64,000 nucleotides of DNA from Nemertoderma westbladi (GCA_032718475.1 JAUCBJ010007137.1:1-64000), one strand, 5' to 3'; positions 33,171 to 44,550 are shown, counted from the first letter of the stretch. Program-made: numbers and translations. Notes: generated by a model not told the origin, from the sequence alone.

Positions 33171-33360
33171 GTGACGATTACTACTACTATATTATCAGAC
33201 TATTATTACTACTATTACTATTATTTACTAGCTTAATTATGTAATATTTTAGCTTAATCTATTAGTTTAATTACGATTTACTGTGCGCGTACGTAATCTT
33301 AATTACATTCTACCGTAAAACATTACCAATATTATAATTAATATTTACCCCGACTGGGGT

Positions 33361-33515
33361 TGTGGGGCGAGCCACGAAGTGAGTGAGCCTTAGCGTAGTG
33401 GTACCATTAATCAACCTGTGGGGCGAGCCACGAAGTGAGTGAGCCTTAGCGTAGTGGTACCATTAATCAACCTGTCGTTCTGTCGTTCTGTCGTTCTGTC
33501 GTTCTGTCGCGTTCA
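33361..33515. repeat. Two 58 bp foldback-end repeats and a TCGTTCTG array
   Basis: TGTGGGGCGAGCCACGAAG ... CCATTAATCAACC occurs twice in tandem, followed by five GTCGTTCT units. The end sequence matches the small foldback at 22485. Confidence 0.85.
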
Positions 33516-34180
33516 ATTTTAAACGTTAATAACTCGGCCAATCTTTGATGAAATCTATCCAAACTTGGTACACATGTTGTTTGGCAAAAGTTTAGAAATT
33601 TTCCAAGTAGAATTTCCGTGTGGCCTTCGAGAAGCTAAGATAATAGCAGTTAATTAGTTAATTAAGTTGATTACGGTGAAAACACCATTTTCAACCTGCC
33701 TTTTAAAGGAAATTAATTGTTTTACAGTATAAGATTTAAATAATTATACTTAAAAATTATACAGATATAATCCCCATACGCCATTCTATTATAGTTTTTA
33801 ATTAGTTCAAGTGATTTGCTTTAATAAATGTGTCTTTAATTGATCTAAACGTAATTAAACCGCACAATTATTGAGTACGAATTTAATCCTCCCCATTATT
33901 GGTCAAGTCTCTGCTGGTGTGGAGCTAGCTGCTGGGAGTTGTGGCTGTAGACTAACCAGAGAGGAATTGTAATAGGCAACCAGTATTGCTCTTCAGCCCA
34001 GACAGCATTCTTTAAATCCAACATCCCAACATCCTTCCTGTATTCCAATTCCTATTGACTCTACTATAAGTGTTGTATTATTATCACTATCACTGAATTG
34101 TGTTTAATATAGGCTGGACGGGCCGCATAACCGTTCGACTACTACTACTATTGCTATCTCAGGTAAATGACAGATATAAT
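33500..34180. repeat. 700 bp direct duplication, copy 1
   Basis: About 98% alike to 35075-35757 over its whole length. Both copies follow TCGTTCTG units. Confidence 0.92.
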
Positions 34181-34520
34181 AACATAATACAATCCATGGC
34201 ATGGCTCTTGTAGGCTTCTGAAATAGTTTATTCCACAATGTATATGTCTGGTTATTTTTTAATTGAATTTTTGCAAAGTAGTAAAATTAATGTTCTTAAA
34301 AATAATATTATTATTTTATATGTAACCTAGGAAATTAGCTACATTTTTTCGCTGCAGCTTTAAGAGTGTACATTGATTTAATATTATTTCAATACCCATA
34401 TTACTACATCGGCATAAGATGCGTTGGCGTTGTATCACACATCTCCACATATCACACATCTCCACATAGATGTATCAACAGTTACTCGCACAGTTTCGAA
34501 ACTTCGCATAGTTATAACTG

Positions 34521-34811
34521 TATAAAGATCGTCAGTCTGCGTTTAGGAAAAATATTTTATGACAAAACAGGACAAGCGACGAGCGCAACGAGGCATATAA
34601 TGAAGACGAGTACTGCGTTGACTAAATTATTAAATAAACCACCTGGCTTCACATATTGATCGCATCCCTAGTTATTATTATTATAAAGATCGTCCTAGCC
34701 TGCGTTTAAGAAATATATTTAAATACAAAACAGGACGAACGCAAAGAGGCTTATAATGAAAACGAGTACTGCGTTTATTATATTCCTATAAACCACCTGG
34801 CTTTGCATATT
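34521..34811. repeat. Two tandem copies of a 130-140 bp sequence
   Basis: 34521-34660 and 34681-34811 share AAGATCGTC, CTGCGTTTA, AAAACAGGAC, GAGTACTGCGTT and AAACCACCTGGCTT in order. Confidence 0.8.
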
Positions 34812-35029
34812 TAACGTGCGATTGGAAATAAGTTCGTGCTACCCTTCCGTGGGTGGTAGATGTCGCGGTTATGTATTGGTGGTTGGGAAGGGTGGGGGGG
34901 GGGGGGGAGATTAAAAGGGGTGAACACGTACTGTCCCCCTTTCTTTGATTGATTGGTGGTGTGGGTAAATTTCTCAAAACCTGATTTTGTGATACAGTCG
35001 CTCAATTTTAATTTGTATCTAATAACTAG

Positions 35030-35757
35030 GCCTCGTGCTGCGCGAAGGCCCCACGAACGTGTCGTTCTGTCGTTCTGTCGCGCTCAATTTTAAACGTTAA
35101 TAACTCGGCCAATCTTTGATGAAATCTATCCAAACTTGGTACACATGTTGTTTGGCAAAAGTTTAGAAATTTTCCAAGTAGAATTTCCGTGTGGCCTTCG
35201 AGAAGCTAAGATAATAGCAGTTAATTAGTTAATTAAGTTGATTACGGTGAAAACACCATTTTCAACCTGCCTTTTAAAGGAAATTAATTGTTTTACAGTA
35301 TAAGATTTAAATAATTATACTTAAAAATTATACAGATATAATCCCCCTACGCCATTCTATTATAGTTTTTAATTAGTTCATGTGATTTGCTTTAATAAAT
35401 GTGTCTTTAATTGATCTAAACGTAATTAAACCGCACAATTATTGAGTACAAATTTAATCCTTCCCATTATTGGTCAAGTCTCTGCTGGTGTGGAGCTAGC
35501 TGCTGGGAGTTGTGGCTGTAGACTAACCAGAGAGGAATTGTAATAGGCAACCAGTATTGCTATTCCAGCCCAGACAGCATTCTTTAAATCCAACATCCCA
35601 ACATCCTTCCTGTATTCCAATTCCTATTGACTCTACTATAAGTGTTGTATTATTATCACTATCACTGAATTGTGCTTATTATAGGCTGGACGGGCCGCAT
35701 AACCGTTCGACTACTACTACTATTGCTATCTCAGGTAAATGACAGATATAATAACAT
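35030..35757. repeat. 700 bp direct duplication, copy 2, with foldback end
   Basis: It begins with the foldback end GCCTCGTGCTGCGCGAAGGC, then TCGTTCTG units, then the body shared with 33500-34180. Confidence 0.9.
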
Positions 35758-35764
35758 AAATACA

Positions 35765-36865
35765 ATCCAGGGTATCTAAACAAACAGATACAATACACAA
35801 ACGACTACTGGCGAGAAGCAGAGCCTAGTGTCTATTCTATGTACGTGAGCGGGTCTAATGCCTACGAACTAGACAAAAGGAAACCTGTCCTCTAACCGGT
35901 ATGGCAGATGTACAGTTACAGTAACAGACCAAACTCACGGGAAAACAATCCCCGCGCAGCGAATCCTAACTATCGCTGACAGTCCTAAATACCGTAACTT
36001 GCCACGGTGTGATTTATATGGTTTATATACGAGCTAGTGGGTTAACAGACCTAGCGTAACAATACTGATCCCCCTGTACAAAATCAGTCTAAAGAGGGTC
36101 GTGCCTAATGTAACGATACCGTTGCTCAGACAAACAACAGTTTAATAACGAAATAAATACTCCCTTTTGCCGTAACTAAATATCAGATCCTAAACTTACA
36201 AATACGAATAGTAAATTACAGATAAATTCTGCCTAAAGGTAATCTAAAGTGCGCTATCTAGTAGAACTCTAAAGGTAAATATGTTTTTGGGCGTGTGTGT
36301 GGGTGTGTTACAATAAAACAATTTTGGTGTATATCATTTTACTAGGTTTTAGTAATTCTCTGACCGAAACAATACCGTGCGCTAGCTACTAAAATAAGCT
36401 AGTCGCGTTTTGTAGAACTTTATACTTACAAATGACGTCAAAGCTCTCTCCTTCCTATCCACAACTCAACCTGGCAATTACGGTGTTAGTAACTACACCC
36501 GTGATCGGCACAAATACCAGATTCTGGTTGTAAGATAAGAAATAGGGGTTAATCGCTACCGTACGTTAGCTGATCTGGTATACAAATTTGATTCTAGAAC
36601 TTTGTTGCTGCGGTAGTTAGCAGCAAATACCTATCAGTACGTGGCAAGGCGCGGTAGGATATTAATAAAACCTCCCTAGGCCAAGCGGTGTGCCGGTAGC
36701 AGAAATACTCCTTGCCTGATCAAATAATTAAGTTCAGACAGAGGGGGGGGGGGGGGGGGGGGGGGGTACTAATGTATGTTCTACAAAGCGAACCGGTACC
36801 AAACGGTCAGTACTACGAATAACTAAATTATGGAACATATCATATGCTGTCCGTACCTAATATGT
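35765..36865 (-). mobile_element. LTR-like fragment related to element A/B LTR
   Basis: It shares CGCGCAGCGAATCCTAA (about 35949) and CGGTGTGATTTATATGG (about 36004) with the element A LTR in the same orientation, but the rest is diverged. No coding part is attached. It is interrupted or bounded by element B at 36866. Confidence 0.4.
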
Positions 36866-36992
36866 TATAGAATTATATTCCCTAAATGCCGTGGATTTTC
36901 AAAATTTTATTTTATTCGAATTAACTTTGTAAAAGATTGCTTTGAAGTTCTCATTTGTATTTGTTATATCTATTGTACACCTATCGGTCAAG

Positions 36993-37072
36993 TGGTTCAG
37001 TAGCTCAGTCGGTAGAGCGTTGGAAATTATATGTGTAGTAGGTATTGAGTTCGAATCCTAGTAAGTGCGAAT
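36993..37072 (+). promoter_or_regulatory. tRNA-like block with A and B boxes (5' LTR of B)
   Basis: A box TAGCTCAGTCGG (37001-37012), B box GAGTTCGAATCC (37047-37058). The stems are poorly paired, so it is tRNA-like only. The counterpart in the 3' LTR is 53509-53587. Confidence 0.6.
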
Positions 37073-37236
37073 TATTTTTTGTGCAGAATTTCAACTCATT
37101 TAAATTAACCGCTACAAATTAATTGCATTTGTCTGTACCAATGAGACTGTAGTTATTTGATTGTAACCAATGTCGTGCAAGTTATATATTAGCTGGACCA
37201 ATAGCTATCTTTAAAACCCTGTTAGAACCTATAGAA

Positions 37237-37287
37237 CAATCGAGAATTTTCTCGATTGATTGCAGCACAAATTTGCTATATAAAGGT
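37237..37287 (+). promoter_or_regulatory. LTR promoter of B: inverted repeat and TATATAAAGG
   Basis: 10-base inverted arms at 37237-37258 contain AGAATTTTCT, a GAA-NN-TTC unit. TATATAAAGG is at 37277-37286. This is the probable pol II start region of the element transcript. Confidence 0.55.
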
Positions 37288-39427
37288 GCGATTTGTTCAT
37301 TAGTTATCTCAATCTATATACATTCATTATCTCAGTGCATTCTATCTATATCTTTCTGATCTCATTAGTTATTATCTTATCTGTTTGATTTTGTAATAAA
37401 AGTTAGAAATACTTGTCAATCTCAGCCCTTTTCTATCTGTTTTACCATGGATTCACTACGGTGAACAAACTTAGGGACAGGATGGCCGGCTAGAGATCGG
37501 GCCGCAGCAATGAACGGGAACATCGGGGGAATGTAGACGAGAGACAACCCGCAATACCATCTTGAGTTATTCGCCCATCGCCTGAAAGGTTAGACAGCGT
37601 TCGACGCCTTGCTACCTAAGTATAAGACCAAAAGATCAAAAGGTAGAAGTAGTGACACGCTGTGAGCCTAAAATTACATCTTAGGGACTGTACTGTCTTG
37701 ATTCAGGAAAAACCGCAGTAGACCTTCATATTCCTACGGGGAGGGAGAGAGCGCAGGCAGATACTAGTACGCAGATAGGACGTAGGCACACCGGTACGAA
37801 GCATACAAATTGGTAGGGTGCAGCAAACTGTACGCCTAACTCTTGCTAAGTACAGGTGTGTGTGCGACTATTTGTAGTACGACAGTGTCCATTGCATTAG
37901 AACTTGTAGGCTAGGGGGGTTGCTGTGTTTTCACCTGAATTGGGATTGTACCGTTCAGGCGGTAGGGCAGTTTACAGCTAGGCGCAAATAAATTGAGGCT
38001 ATTAGGGATACTAACATCTACCGTGTCCCCGCCAACGCCCTAATAGGAAGTTACCCGGACTACCTGGGTGACTAAAATTCTAGATAGGAGCCAGGATAGC
38101 TATTAGTAACTGTACGCCTACAGTAGTAAACTAACACATCTCTTCTTAGTATCAGGGACCTGGTACCTAAAATTGCCGAATTCTGGGCGTAGCATTAACC
38201 TTATGCCTGAATTTGAGTCCTGGAAATACGCAAGAGGGGAAGGAACCTTATCATTCGTGAGTATTGGACCTACAAGTTACAAAATTAGAATATTCGTAAA
38301 ATGCACACCGTACCCAGTAATTATATATGTGAAGGAGCAAAACTGCTTTTGACCGTTCAGAATTAACACACGCGCGTTAGAAATTATTTACACCTCAAAA
38401 TATATAAAATTAACTTTCGTCCTTACTGCACTTTGCTCGCTAGTTAGACATCTCCAAATATCTGCCTCTGTACCTAGCTAGCGTCCCTTTTGCCCAACCA
38501 TATAAATCACACCGCGGCAAAGTATACGAGCCCCTTAGTCCGTCAGTGAGTCAGCCTGATTTTAGGATTCGCTGCGCGGGATTTTGTTTTATCGAAGTTT
38601 GTCTGCTCGTAGACTGTTTTCTGCCTCACCGGTTATAAGAGATCGATACTGCAATATATTCGCTTACTTAGAGTTTACTGTTTTGGTGAGAAGGTCGGAT
38701 TTATGATTTGATTCACAAACTTTACAGTAGGATATTGCAGGTATTGTTACTGTCTCTTCCATAGTAGGAATAGGTATTCTTCCAATAGTAGGAATATGAT
38801 TATTTTAACATATTTCCTAGAATAGTAGGAATATGTTTTACTGAACTACGGTTCGGTAGGACTAAAGTTATTTGAAAATTTTGTATTTTGAGGTAAAAAT
38901 TTGTATTTGATTAGCTAAGTGCTAATTTTTTGAAATAAAATTTGATTTGAACCGCGTGTAAAATATTTTGGAATTGAATACCGGTGTTTAAAAAGGGTTT
39001 AAATACCATATTGTACCGGTACAAAATTTTTCGTAAAAGTAAAACCTAACTCTTTTGTTTTTTCAGGATTCAGAACTCATTTCTAGACTGTAACGGGAGC
39101 AAGACCGTGTTTAGCAAGTTTGGGAGATAGATAACTCAACAACTTTGGTTGGGAAAATCGCGTTTCGTCCGCAACGTTAAAAACGGAAAGGTTCACGTCC
39201 GGTTTGTATCTGGGAATCTGTTTTTCTGGAGAATTATTGGAGTGGGTGAGTTCGAAAAGTTGCATAAATAAGTTAGGCATTACCGTATTAGTTAAAATTA
39301 TTGTGGGTTCCACTGTCTCAAGTATTTATGCATTCCGTATGATTTCTTTGTTCATTGCTGAATTAGTCCGTATTATTGTATTTAATTTACCTTTTGATAA
39401 CGCATATCGTTATCCGATTTATTTGTT

Positions 39428-39551
39428 ATAAAATTGGCCGCTAGGCTAATTTTATTATATACTTATTCCGTGACATTTATTTGCTGTAAAATTGGCCGTT
39501 TAGGCTAATTTTATCCATCTGCTATAAAATCGGCCGGTAGGCTAATTTTAT
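39428..39551 (+). promoter_or_regulatory. Three successive leader hairpins (B)
   Basis: Hairpins at 39428-39455, 39487-39513 and 39524-39551, each with an (AT)AAAATTGGCC arm, a 4-5 base loop and GGCTAATTTTAT. Same order and sequence as in element A. They lie 84-207 bases before the gag ATG. Confidence 0.65.
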
Positions 39552-39634
39552 ATGACTGTAATTAGTACCGTTTAGATAAAATACGGTAAGTTTGATACTT
39601 TGACACTCACTTTACTTGACTTACAACTACCGAA

Positions 39635-42600
39635 ATGAGTGACAAACAAGACTATACGAAGAATACACCTACCGACTATGACTCATGTGACGCGGATAAG
39701 TCAGCAGCGGAAGAACAACAGGGGAAGACTCGCGAGCCTACCGAACCTACACCGTGTGCGTCACCAGTACATCCAACGGGAGTACCGGATGCCGTAGTAC
39801 GAGGCGACGGCAGGACCGAGGACTTTCTAACTGTTCCGCAACCTAGATACAGGGAAACGGAATTGGTAAGTTCAGCAGGAAGCACAGAAAGTGTGGTTAG
39901 AAGCGTCGGAGGATACATGGCGCATATAACCAGGAGTATTGGAGAAGGCCAACGCATATTAGACGAGTTGACCGCTCCGATGTCTCGATTCGAGTTCTAC
40001 ACCCTCCAGGTTAGAGTACAAAGTAGAGTACACAAGTCCGTAGATAACCTAATTGGTCTACAAGATTTAGCTAGACAGAGACAGGACATGGATACTCAAC
40101 TTAGAATCCTCGAGAAACTAATGATCGCTAGAGAGAAACTGATTCAGTTTAAGTCGACGATTAGACAGATACAACAGGAACAAGCGGACCAGTTGTTAGG
40201 TGAGTCAGTTTCGGACGAATTATTACAACCCGAGGAAGAACAGGAACTGTACCGACTGGATGGACAATTGAAACACCTGACGGATCACTTACGTATGTGC
40301 GGCGAGGATGTCGGAGATTGGGAAACCGTGCCGGAGGCTACGAGGGAAACTTCATTCGCACAAATCGAATCGGCACCGGGAATACTAAATCAATCATTGG
40401 TAAGTATTCGTAGCGAAATCTGCGAGGGAAGTATGGTCACGTCAGAAGTTGCTCGACAACAACAAGAATTCTACCGACAACGACGAGAAATGGAGGAACA
40501 AGCTCAACTTCTAGTGATGCAGGCAGCAGTAGAGGAAGAGAAGCTACGCGTTGCGAATATAGCGAGAATCTCTCATCTACAGGAACAAGCTGAATTAGAA
40601 GCAGCTGAAGTAGAAAGGTTAGAGGTAGACATTGCCCGACAAGCGGCAGCGGCAGCGGCCGAGGTAGAGCGACAAGCGGCAGCGGCAGCGGCCGAGGTAG
40701 AGCGACAAGCGGCAGCGGCAGCAGCCGAGTCAGAGCGACAAGCGGCAGCGGCAGCGGTGGAATTAAAACGAAAAAGGTTAGTTTTGGAAGCACGGGCCGA
40801 AATGAAAACACGGCAAATAAAAGCTCAATCCGCTATACGACAAGCGGAGTTTGAGGCGCAACAACAACAAACGGAACAACGAGAGAAGACAGCTAAACTT
40901 CATTTCGAACTCGAGAAGAAGGCGAGAGAATTAGCGAACGCCGAGGAAGATCTGGATCAAAAGGCCCGCGATCGATCGATGAGATCTCGAGACGGACATG
41001 ACTTGGACCAGATAGAAGTAAGACATCGCCAAATTCAGGAACGAAAGAAGGAAGGAAGCGTAGGAGCACCCGGACGGGAACGACAATTAGTAAAAGACTT
41101 GTGTCAACGATTCCCACAGGTAACTCATATGTTTGCACCAGTTATGACTAAGGAACCTGTTTCGATTGCTGGTAGCAGTGATATTTCTCCTATCCATGGT
41201 GCGACGGAACACAGGTTTGTTATTCCGGACAAGTTTACACCGCCAAGAGCAACGTCGTCGCCTATTCCGAAAGTTAAGGTAAGTAACCCACCGATTACAG
41301 ATCGTAGTAGTTTATTGACCGGACCTGCACTACTAACGACTAAACAGGTGAGTCCACCGTCGACACCTAAACCCGTTACACACTACGCTTACCCAATGAC
41401 GTTTCGACCCACAAGGCCAGTTGTTTCAAACGCTGTCATTCGCCCACCGTTCAATCAGTGTACATCGCAATCTACGACTTCGAGGAAGACTTGTGAGCCT
41501 ACCGAACAATGGAGAACAGTGGATACGCGACCGTTCAATCAGTGTACATCGCAATCTACGACTTCGAGGAAGACTTGTGAGCCTACCGAACAACGGAGAT
41601 CAGTGGACGATGTTCCAAAGCGAAACGTTAGAATTCGTACGACGCAACGGACGCGAGCACGTCGACCGCCATACCCAGATGATAGTAGTACTTCGAGCGA
41701 ATCGGATTACCCGAAACGCGAGGTATTTAGAACAGGGGCGGCCGATGAATATAAACGCGAGCGTTCAGACAACTCCTTTGTAGACAATCCTCCACAGAAT
41801 ACACCAACACCGAAGGCGTTACAACCAACGGACGCAATAAGTACACAACAGTTCGCCGACATCCTGCGACCAGTTGTTAACAAGTTGGCTCAGATCGAGG
41901 AACGTCTGGAGGAAGGTTACACCGACAGTTCGAGAAATTCCGAATTCGAACACAATAGACACCCGAAGGAACCACAAAGACCGGTACCTTCAAAACATAC
42001 ATCGTATCAGGGAAAAGCGCCAAGAAGGGAGAACATCAACCTGGTTACCAACCAAGGACGCGAAACTCTGAACGTTGCCGAGGAGATAGCGAAATTCGCA
42101 GCCAGACAAGGATTGCCGGTACAACAACCACCGAAGTTTTCCGGTAGCTCAAAACACTGGCACACCTTTGTAGACTATATCGAATCCCAGATCGCCGTGT
42201 GCGCCTTTACATCACGGGAGAAGTTCAATTACCTGCTCCAAACGTTGTCAGGAGAACCTAAACGTTTGGCAGAGACCTTCGTTGGTGTACCGGACGCCTT
42301 CGAACCAGCATACGATCGTTTAACTTCGATATACGGAGGTACAGTCAGTATGGCCAGGTCAGTAATAGAGGAACTCTGTAAGGGAGGGGCTATCACTAAA
42401 CCCGTCGACTTATTAAAACTGGCTGACGAGATAAGGAACGCTATCACTACTTTAAGATCCATTGGACAGCTTGACTACGGGAATACCCCTACAGTCCTAT
42501 TAAAGATCATAGGACGACTCCACCATCGACTTCGTCGGGAGTGGAGAAAGATCGAATACCAGCGAGAAGAGCGGGGTGGATTCTTAAAACTGGAGGACGT

Positions 42601-43690
42601 GTACCTTCTAATATCCAGGGAGGCAGTAGTAGAAACTCGATCCAACTACACTGACCAGCACATCGTGGCAGAAGGAATCACATTGCCATCCTCCAACCGA
42701 CAAAAACCCCAGACAACATCCACCAAGACGGCCACTTACGCCACACCGACGGAATCACGACAATTCTCGGACGGTAGTAGGGTATCTGCGCCCATTGGGA
42801 CAAAACAGACGAGACAACAACTCAGTACCGACTTCAGCGGCTGCCAATACTGCGAGCATTTAGGCAAGCGGTATATCGGTCACAAGTTGCGAGGTTGTCG
42901 ACAGTTTCGCGAGTTGAACTCGGAAGAACGACGGCTGCAAATACGACCATTGGACTCTTGTTGGCAGTGTACGCGACACGGACACGTCCGTAAAGATTGC
43001 CCAAATACCGACACTTGTCCATCCTGTGGACGCAACCACGACGGTCTGCTCCACACAGACAGCCACACACCGACAAAACGCTTCGCCAGGGAACACCCGG
43101 AAGCAGCAGCGAGATGTGATGCGGCCTACAGAAAACGAGAATCGAAAACGACTCCAACCTTCGTGACCCATATTGAGGATTGCTTCTCAGAACAATCCGG
43201 ATCGTCGGACGAAGAGTCAGAAGACGACGACGTATATTCGGATGGAGATGACCAACCATCGATCGCGCTTCTGACGACTGACCAACTAAAGGGATTTAGT
43301 GTAATTCCGATTAAGATTACTGGCACAAAGGGGAGTAAGAGAATCTACGCGATTCTAGATTCAGCCTCATCTCACAGCTACGTGGATGAAAAGATAGCTG
43401 ACGTCGTGACGGATCTCAGACAAGGTAAGCGCGTCAGTTATACTGTAAGTAGTATGCACGGACAGCGTGCAATACCAGTGACACGAGTCAAGTTAAACTT
43501 AGACTCCCTTCTTCCGAAATCGCAACACAGCGAGAGGGAGAGGTCTTTGTTACCCTTCAAGGATTTGACCTTTGCGGCCACAAAAGACTTTAGTAACCTA
43601 CTAGGTCCAGTCCCAGAACAATCCTTGGAGGACCGTAAGTATTTCAGAAACTTGGTGTACCCGAATGTCCTGTCAATTATAGATCGGTAG
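39635..43690 (+). CDS. Element B gag-protease
   Basis: 1,351 codons from the first ATG after the hairpin leader. Parts: N-terminal acidic region; helical/coiled-coil region (about 100-320); three AAAAAE-V-E-R-Q-type repeats (about 335-380); basic disordered region with two 28-residue repeats (about 605-660); DUF1759-like gag region (about 815-1010); CCHC knuckle starting C1109 (C-W-Q-C, then RHGHVRKDC); DUF1758-like protease with LDSASSHSY (D1242). It ends at an early stop because of a 1-base deletion at about 43650 relative to element A; the pol part resumes at 43693 in another frame. It would supply the particle and the protease. Confidence 0.9.
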   Translation: MSDKQDYTKNTPTDYDSCDADKSAAEEQQGKTREPTEPTPCASPVHPTGVPDAVVRGDGRTEDFLTVPQPRYRETELVSSAGSTESVVRSVGGYMAHITRSIGEGQRILDELTAPMSRFEFYTLQVRVQSRVHKSVDNLIGLQDLARQRQDMDTQLRILEKLMIAREKLIQFKSTIRQIQQEQADQLLGESVSDELLQPEEEQELYRLDGQLKHLTDHLRMCGEDVGDWETVPEATRETSFAQIESAPGILNQSLVSIRSEICEGSMVTSEVARQQQEFYRQRREMEEQAQLLVMQAAVEEEKLRVANIARISHLQEQAELEAAEVERLEVDIARQAAAAAAEVERQAAAAAAEVERQAAAAAAESERQAAAAAVELKRKRLVLEARAEMKTRQIKAQSAIRQAEFEAQQQQTEQREKTAKLHFELEKKARELANAEEDLDQKARDRSMRSRDGHDLDQIEVRHRQIQERKKEGSVGAPGRERQLVKDLCQRFPQVTHMFAPVMTKEPVSIAGSSDISPIHGATEHRFVIPDKFTPPRATSSPIPKVKVSNPPITDRSSLLTGPALLTTKQVSPPSTPKPVTHYAYPMTFRPTRPVVSNAVIRPPFNQCTSQSTTSRKTCEPTEQWRTVDTRPFNQCTSQSTTSRKTCEPTEQRRSVDDVPKRNVRIRTTQRTRARRPPYPDDSSTSSESDYPKREVFRTGAADEYKRERSDNSFVDNPPQNTPTPKALQPTDAISTQQFADILRPVVNKLAQIEERLEEGYTDSSRNSEFEHNRHPKEPQRPVPSKHTSYQGKAPRRENINLVTNQGRETLNVAEEIAKFAARQGLPVQQPPKFSGSSKHWHTFVDYIESQIAVCAFTSREKFNYLLQTLSGEPKRLAETFVGVPDAFEPAYDRLTSIYGGTVSMARSVIEELCKGGAITKPVDLLKLADEIRNAITTLRSIGQLDYGNTPTVLLKIIGRLHHRLRREWRKIEYQREERGGFLKLEDVYLLISREAVVETRSNYTDQHIVAEGITLPSSNRQKPQTTSTKTATYATPTESRQFSDGSRVSAPIGTKQTRQQLSTDFSGCQYCEHLGKRYIGHKLRGCRQFRELNSEERRLQIRPLDSCWQCTRHGHVRKDCPNTDTCPSCGRNHDGLLHTDSHTPTKRFAREHPEAAARCDAAYRKRESKTTPTFVTHIEDCFSEQSGSSDEESEDDDVYSDGDDQPSIALLTTDQLKGFSVIPIKITGTKGSKRIYAILDSASSHSYVDEKIADVVTDLRQGKRVSYTVSSMHGQRAIPVTRVKLNLDSLLPKSQHSERERSLLPFKDLTFAATKDFSNLLGPVPEQSLEDRKYFRNLVYPNVLSIIDR
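39723..39742 (+). repeat. 20 bp near-palindrome in gag N-terminus (B)
   Basis: GGAAGACTCGCGAGCCTACC, read as K-T-R-E-P-T. Counterpart of 4055-4074. Confidence 0.9.
41447..41614 (+). repeat. Two 84 bp tandem repeats, each with the 20 bp motif
   Basis: Motif copies at 41484-41503 and 41568-41587 (GGAAGACTTGTGAGCCTACC). Element A has three units here, so the array varies in copy number between elements. Confidence 0.9.
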
Positions 43691-43692
43691 CC

Positions 43693-44550
43693 ATGCTGAT
43701 CGGGACAGACCAATTCAACCTACACCAAGTGTGGGAAACCAGACCATCGGCAGTCGTAGCGGGAAACGCATACGCATGTAGAACGCCGATAGGGTGGTAT
43801 ACTCGAGCGCCTGTGCGCACACTGGACATAAGTGACGAGGAAGACGATGTACAAAGTACATGTAGTTTATTAACTACAAATTCAATTCATTCCTTCTCAC
43901 ACGACGTGAACCATACTACACTACAGTCGACAAAACGTGACAGACGTGTGACTAGTATGATAAGTCACAAGGAGCAGCTAATCCACCAGCAGAGTTTAGA
44001 ACTTGGGGAGAAGACGAGTCAGTCAGAGATTCCATCGACGACAGATGATAACGCCGGAAGGCTTGCGAGTCTACCTACCCCAATAACCTCAACAATGCCC
44101 GTCGAGATCGACGATGACGCGTTGAGAAATCATCAAATGGAACAAGCTGCACTGGACAAGGAATTAACGGAGAAGACTATCAGGTGGTTAGAACAAGATA
44201 CAGCTGAACCTGGTAGCTACGAACCTTGTATGTCGGAGCAGGAGAAACAATCTCTGAAGATCATGGAAGATACTATCCGACAGACGGAGGACGGACATTA
44301 CGAGGTGGGGATGTTATGGCGTAGCCAAAGTCCTAAACTTATAAACAACTACCCACTAGCGTTAAGACGTCTACACTCAATCCGACAACGTCTATTAAAA
44401 GACGAGAAAGCCCATCTGCAGTATAACACTCAGATGGAGACGTATTTGACAAAGGGATACGCTATCCGAATGACTAACCCGGAGCGAGTGACCGACCAGA
44501 CGTACTACTTGCCACATCACTACGTACCTAAAGAGGTGAGGTCTCTATAG
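43693..44550 (+). CDS. Element B pol linker and N-terminal edge of reverse transcriptase
   Basis: 285 codons continuing the polyprotein after the frame break. MLIGTDQFNLHQVWETRPSA ends the protease region. A linker with one GRLASLP segment follows, then the conserved approach to reverse transcriptase (TIRWLEQDTAEPGSYEPCMS, RQTEDGHYEVGMLWR, YYLPHHYV). The homology to element D stops at about 44527, before any RT catalytic motif, and the frame ends at 44550 in foreign sequence. The reverse transcriptase is therefore absent, not just interrupted. Confidence 0.85.
   Translation: MLIGTDQFNLHQVWETRPSAVVAGNAYACRTPIGWYTRAPVRTLDISDEEDDVQSTCSLLTTNSIHSFSHDVNHTTLQSTKRDRRVTSMISHKEQLIHQQSLELGEKTSQSEIPSTTDDNAGRLASLPTPITSTMPVEIDDDALRNHQMEQAALDKELTEKTIRWLEQDTAEPGSYEPCMSEQEKQSLKIMEDTIRQTEDGHYEVGMLWRSQSPKLINNYPLALRRLHSIRQRLLKDEKAHLQYNTQMETYLTKGYAIRMTNPERVTDQTYYLPHHYVPKEVRSL
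44056..44075 (+). repeat. 20 bp near-palindrome in pol linker (B)
   Basis: GGAAGGCTTGCGAGTCTACC, read in frame as G-R-L-A-S-L-P. Confidence 0.9.

Larger units (their letters stand above)
36866..38759 (+). repeat. 5' LTR of element B
   Basis: It matches 53382-55276 at about 98% and element A's LTR. It starts TATAGAATTATATTCCC and agreement stops after CTGTCTCTTC. Contains a tRNA-like block, an inverted GAA-TTC repeat and a TATA box. Confidence 0.9.

Noticed and set aside
35015-35060. Helitron 3' end (hairpin then CTRR)
   Set aside because: A hairpin-like GGCCT...AGGCC is present but no CTRR end or TC start was found, and the sequence is explained as a foldback terminus.
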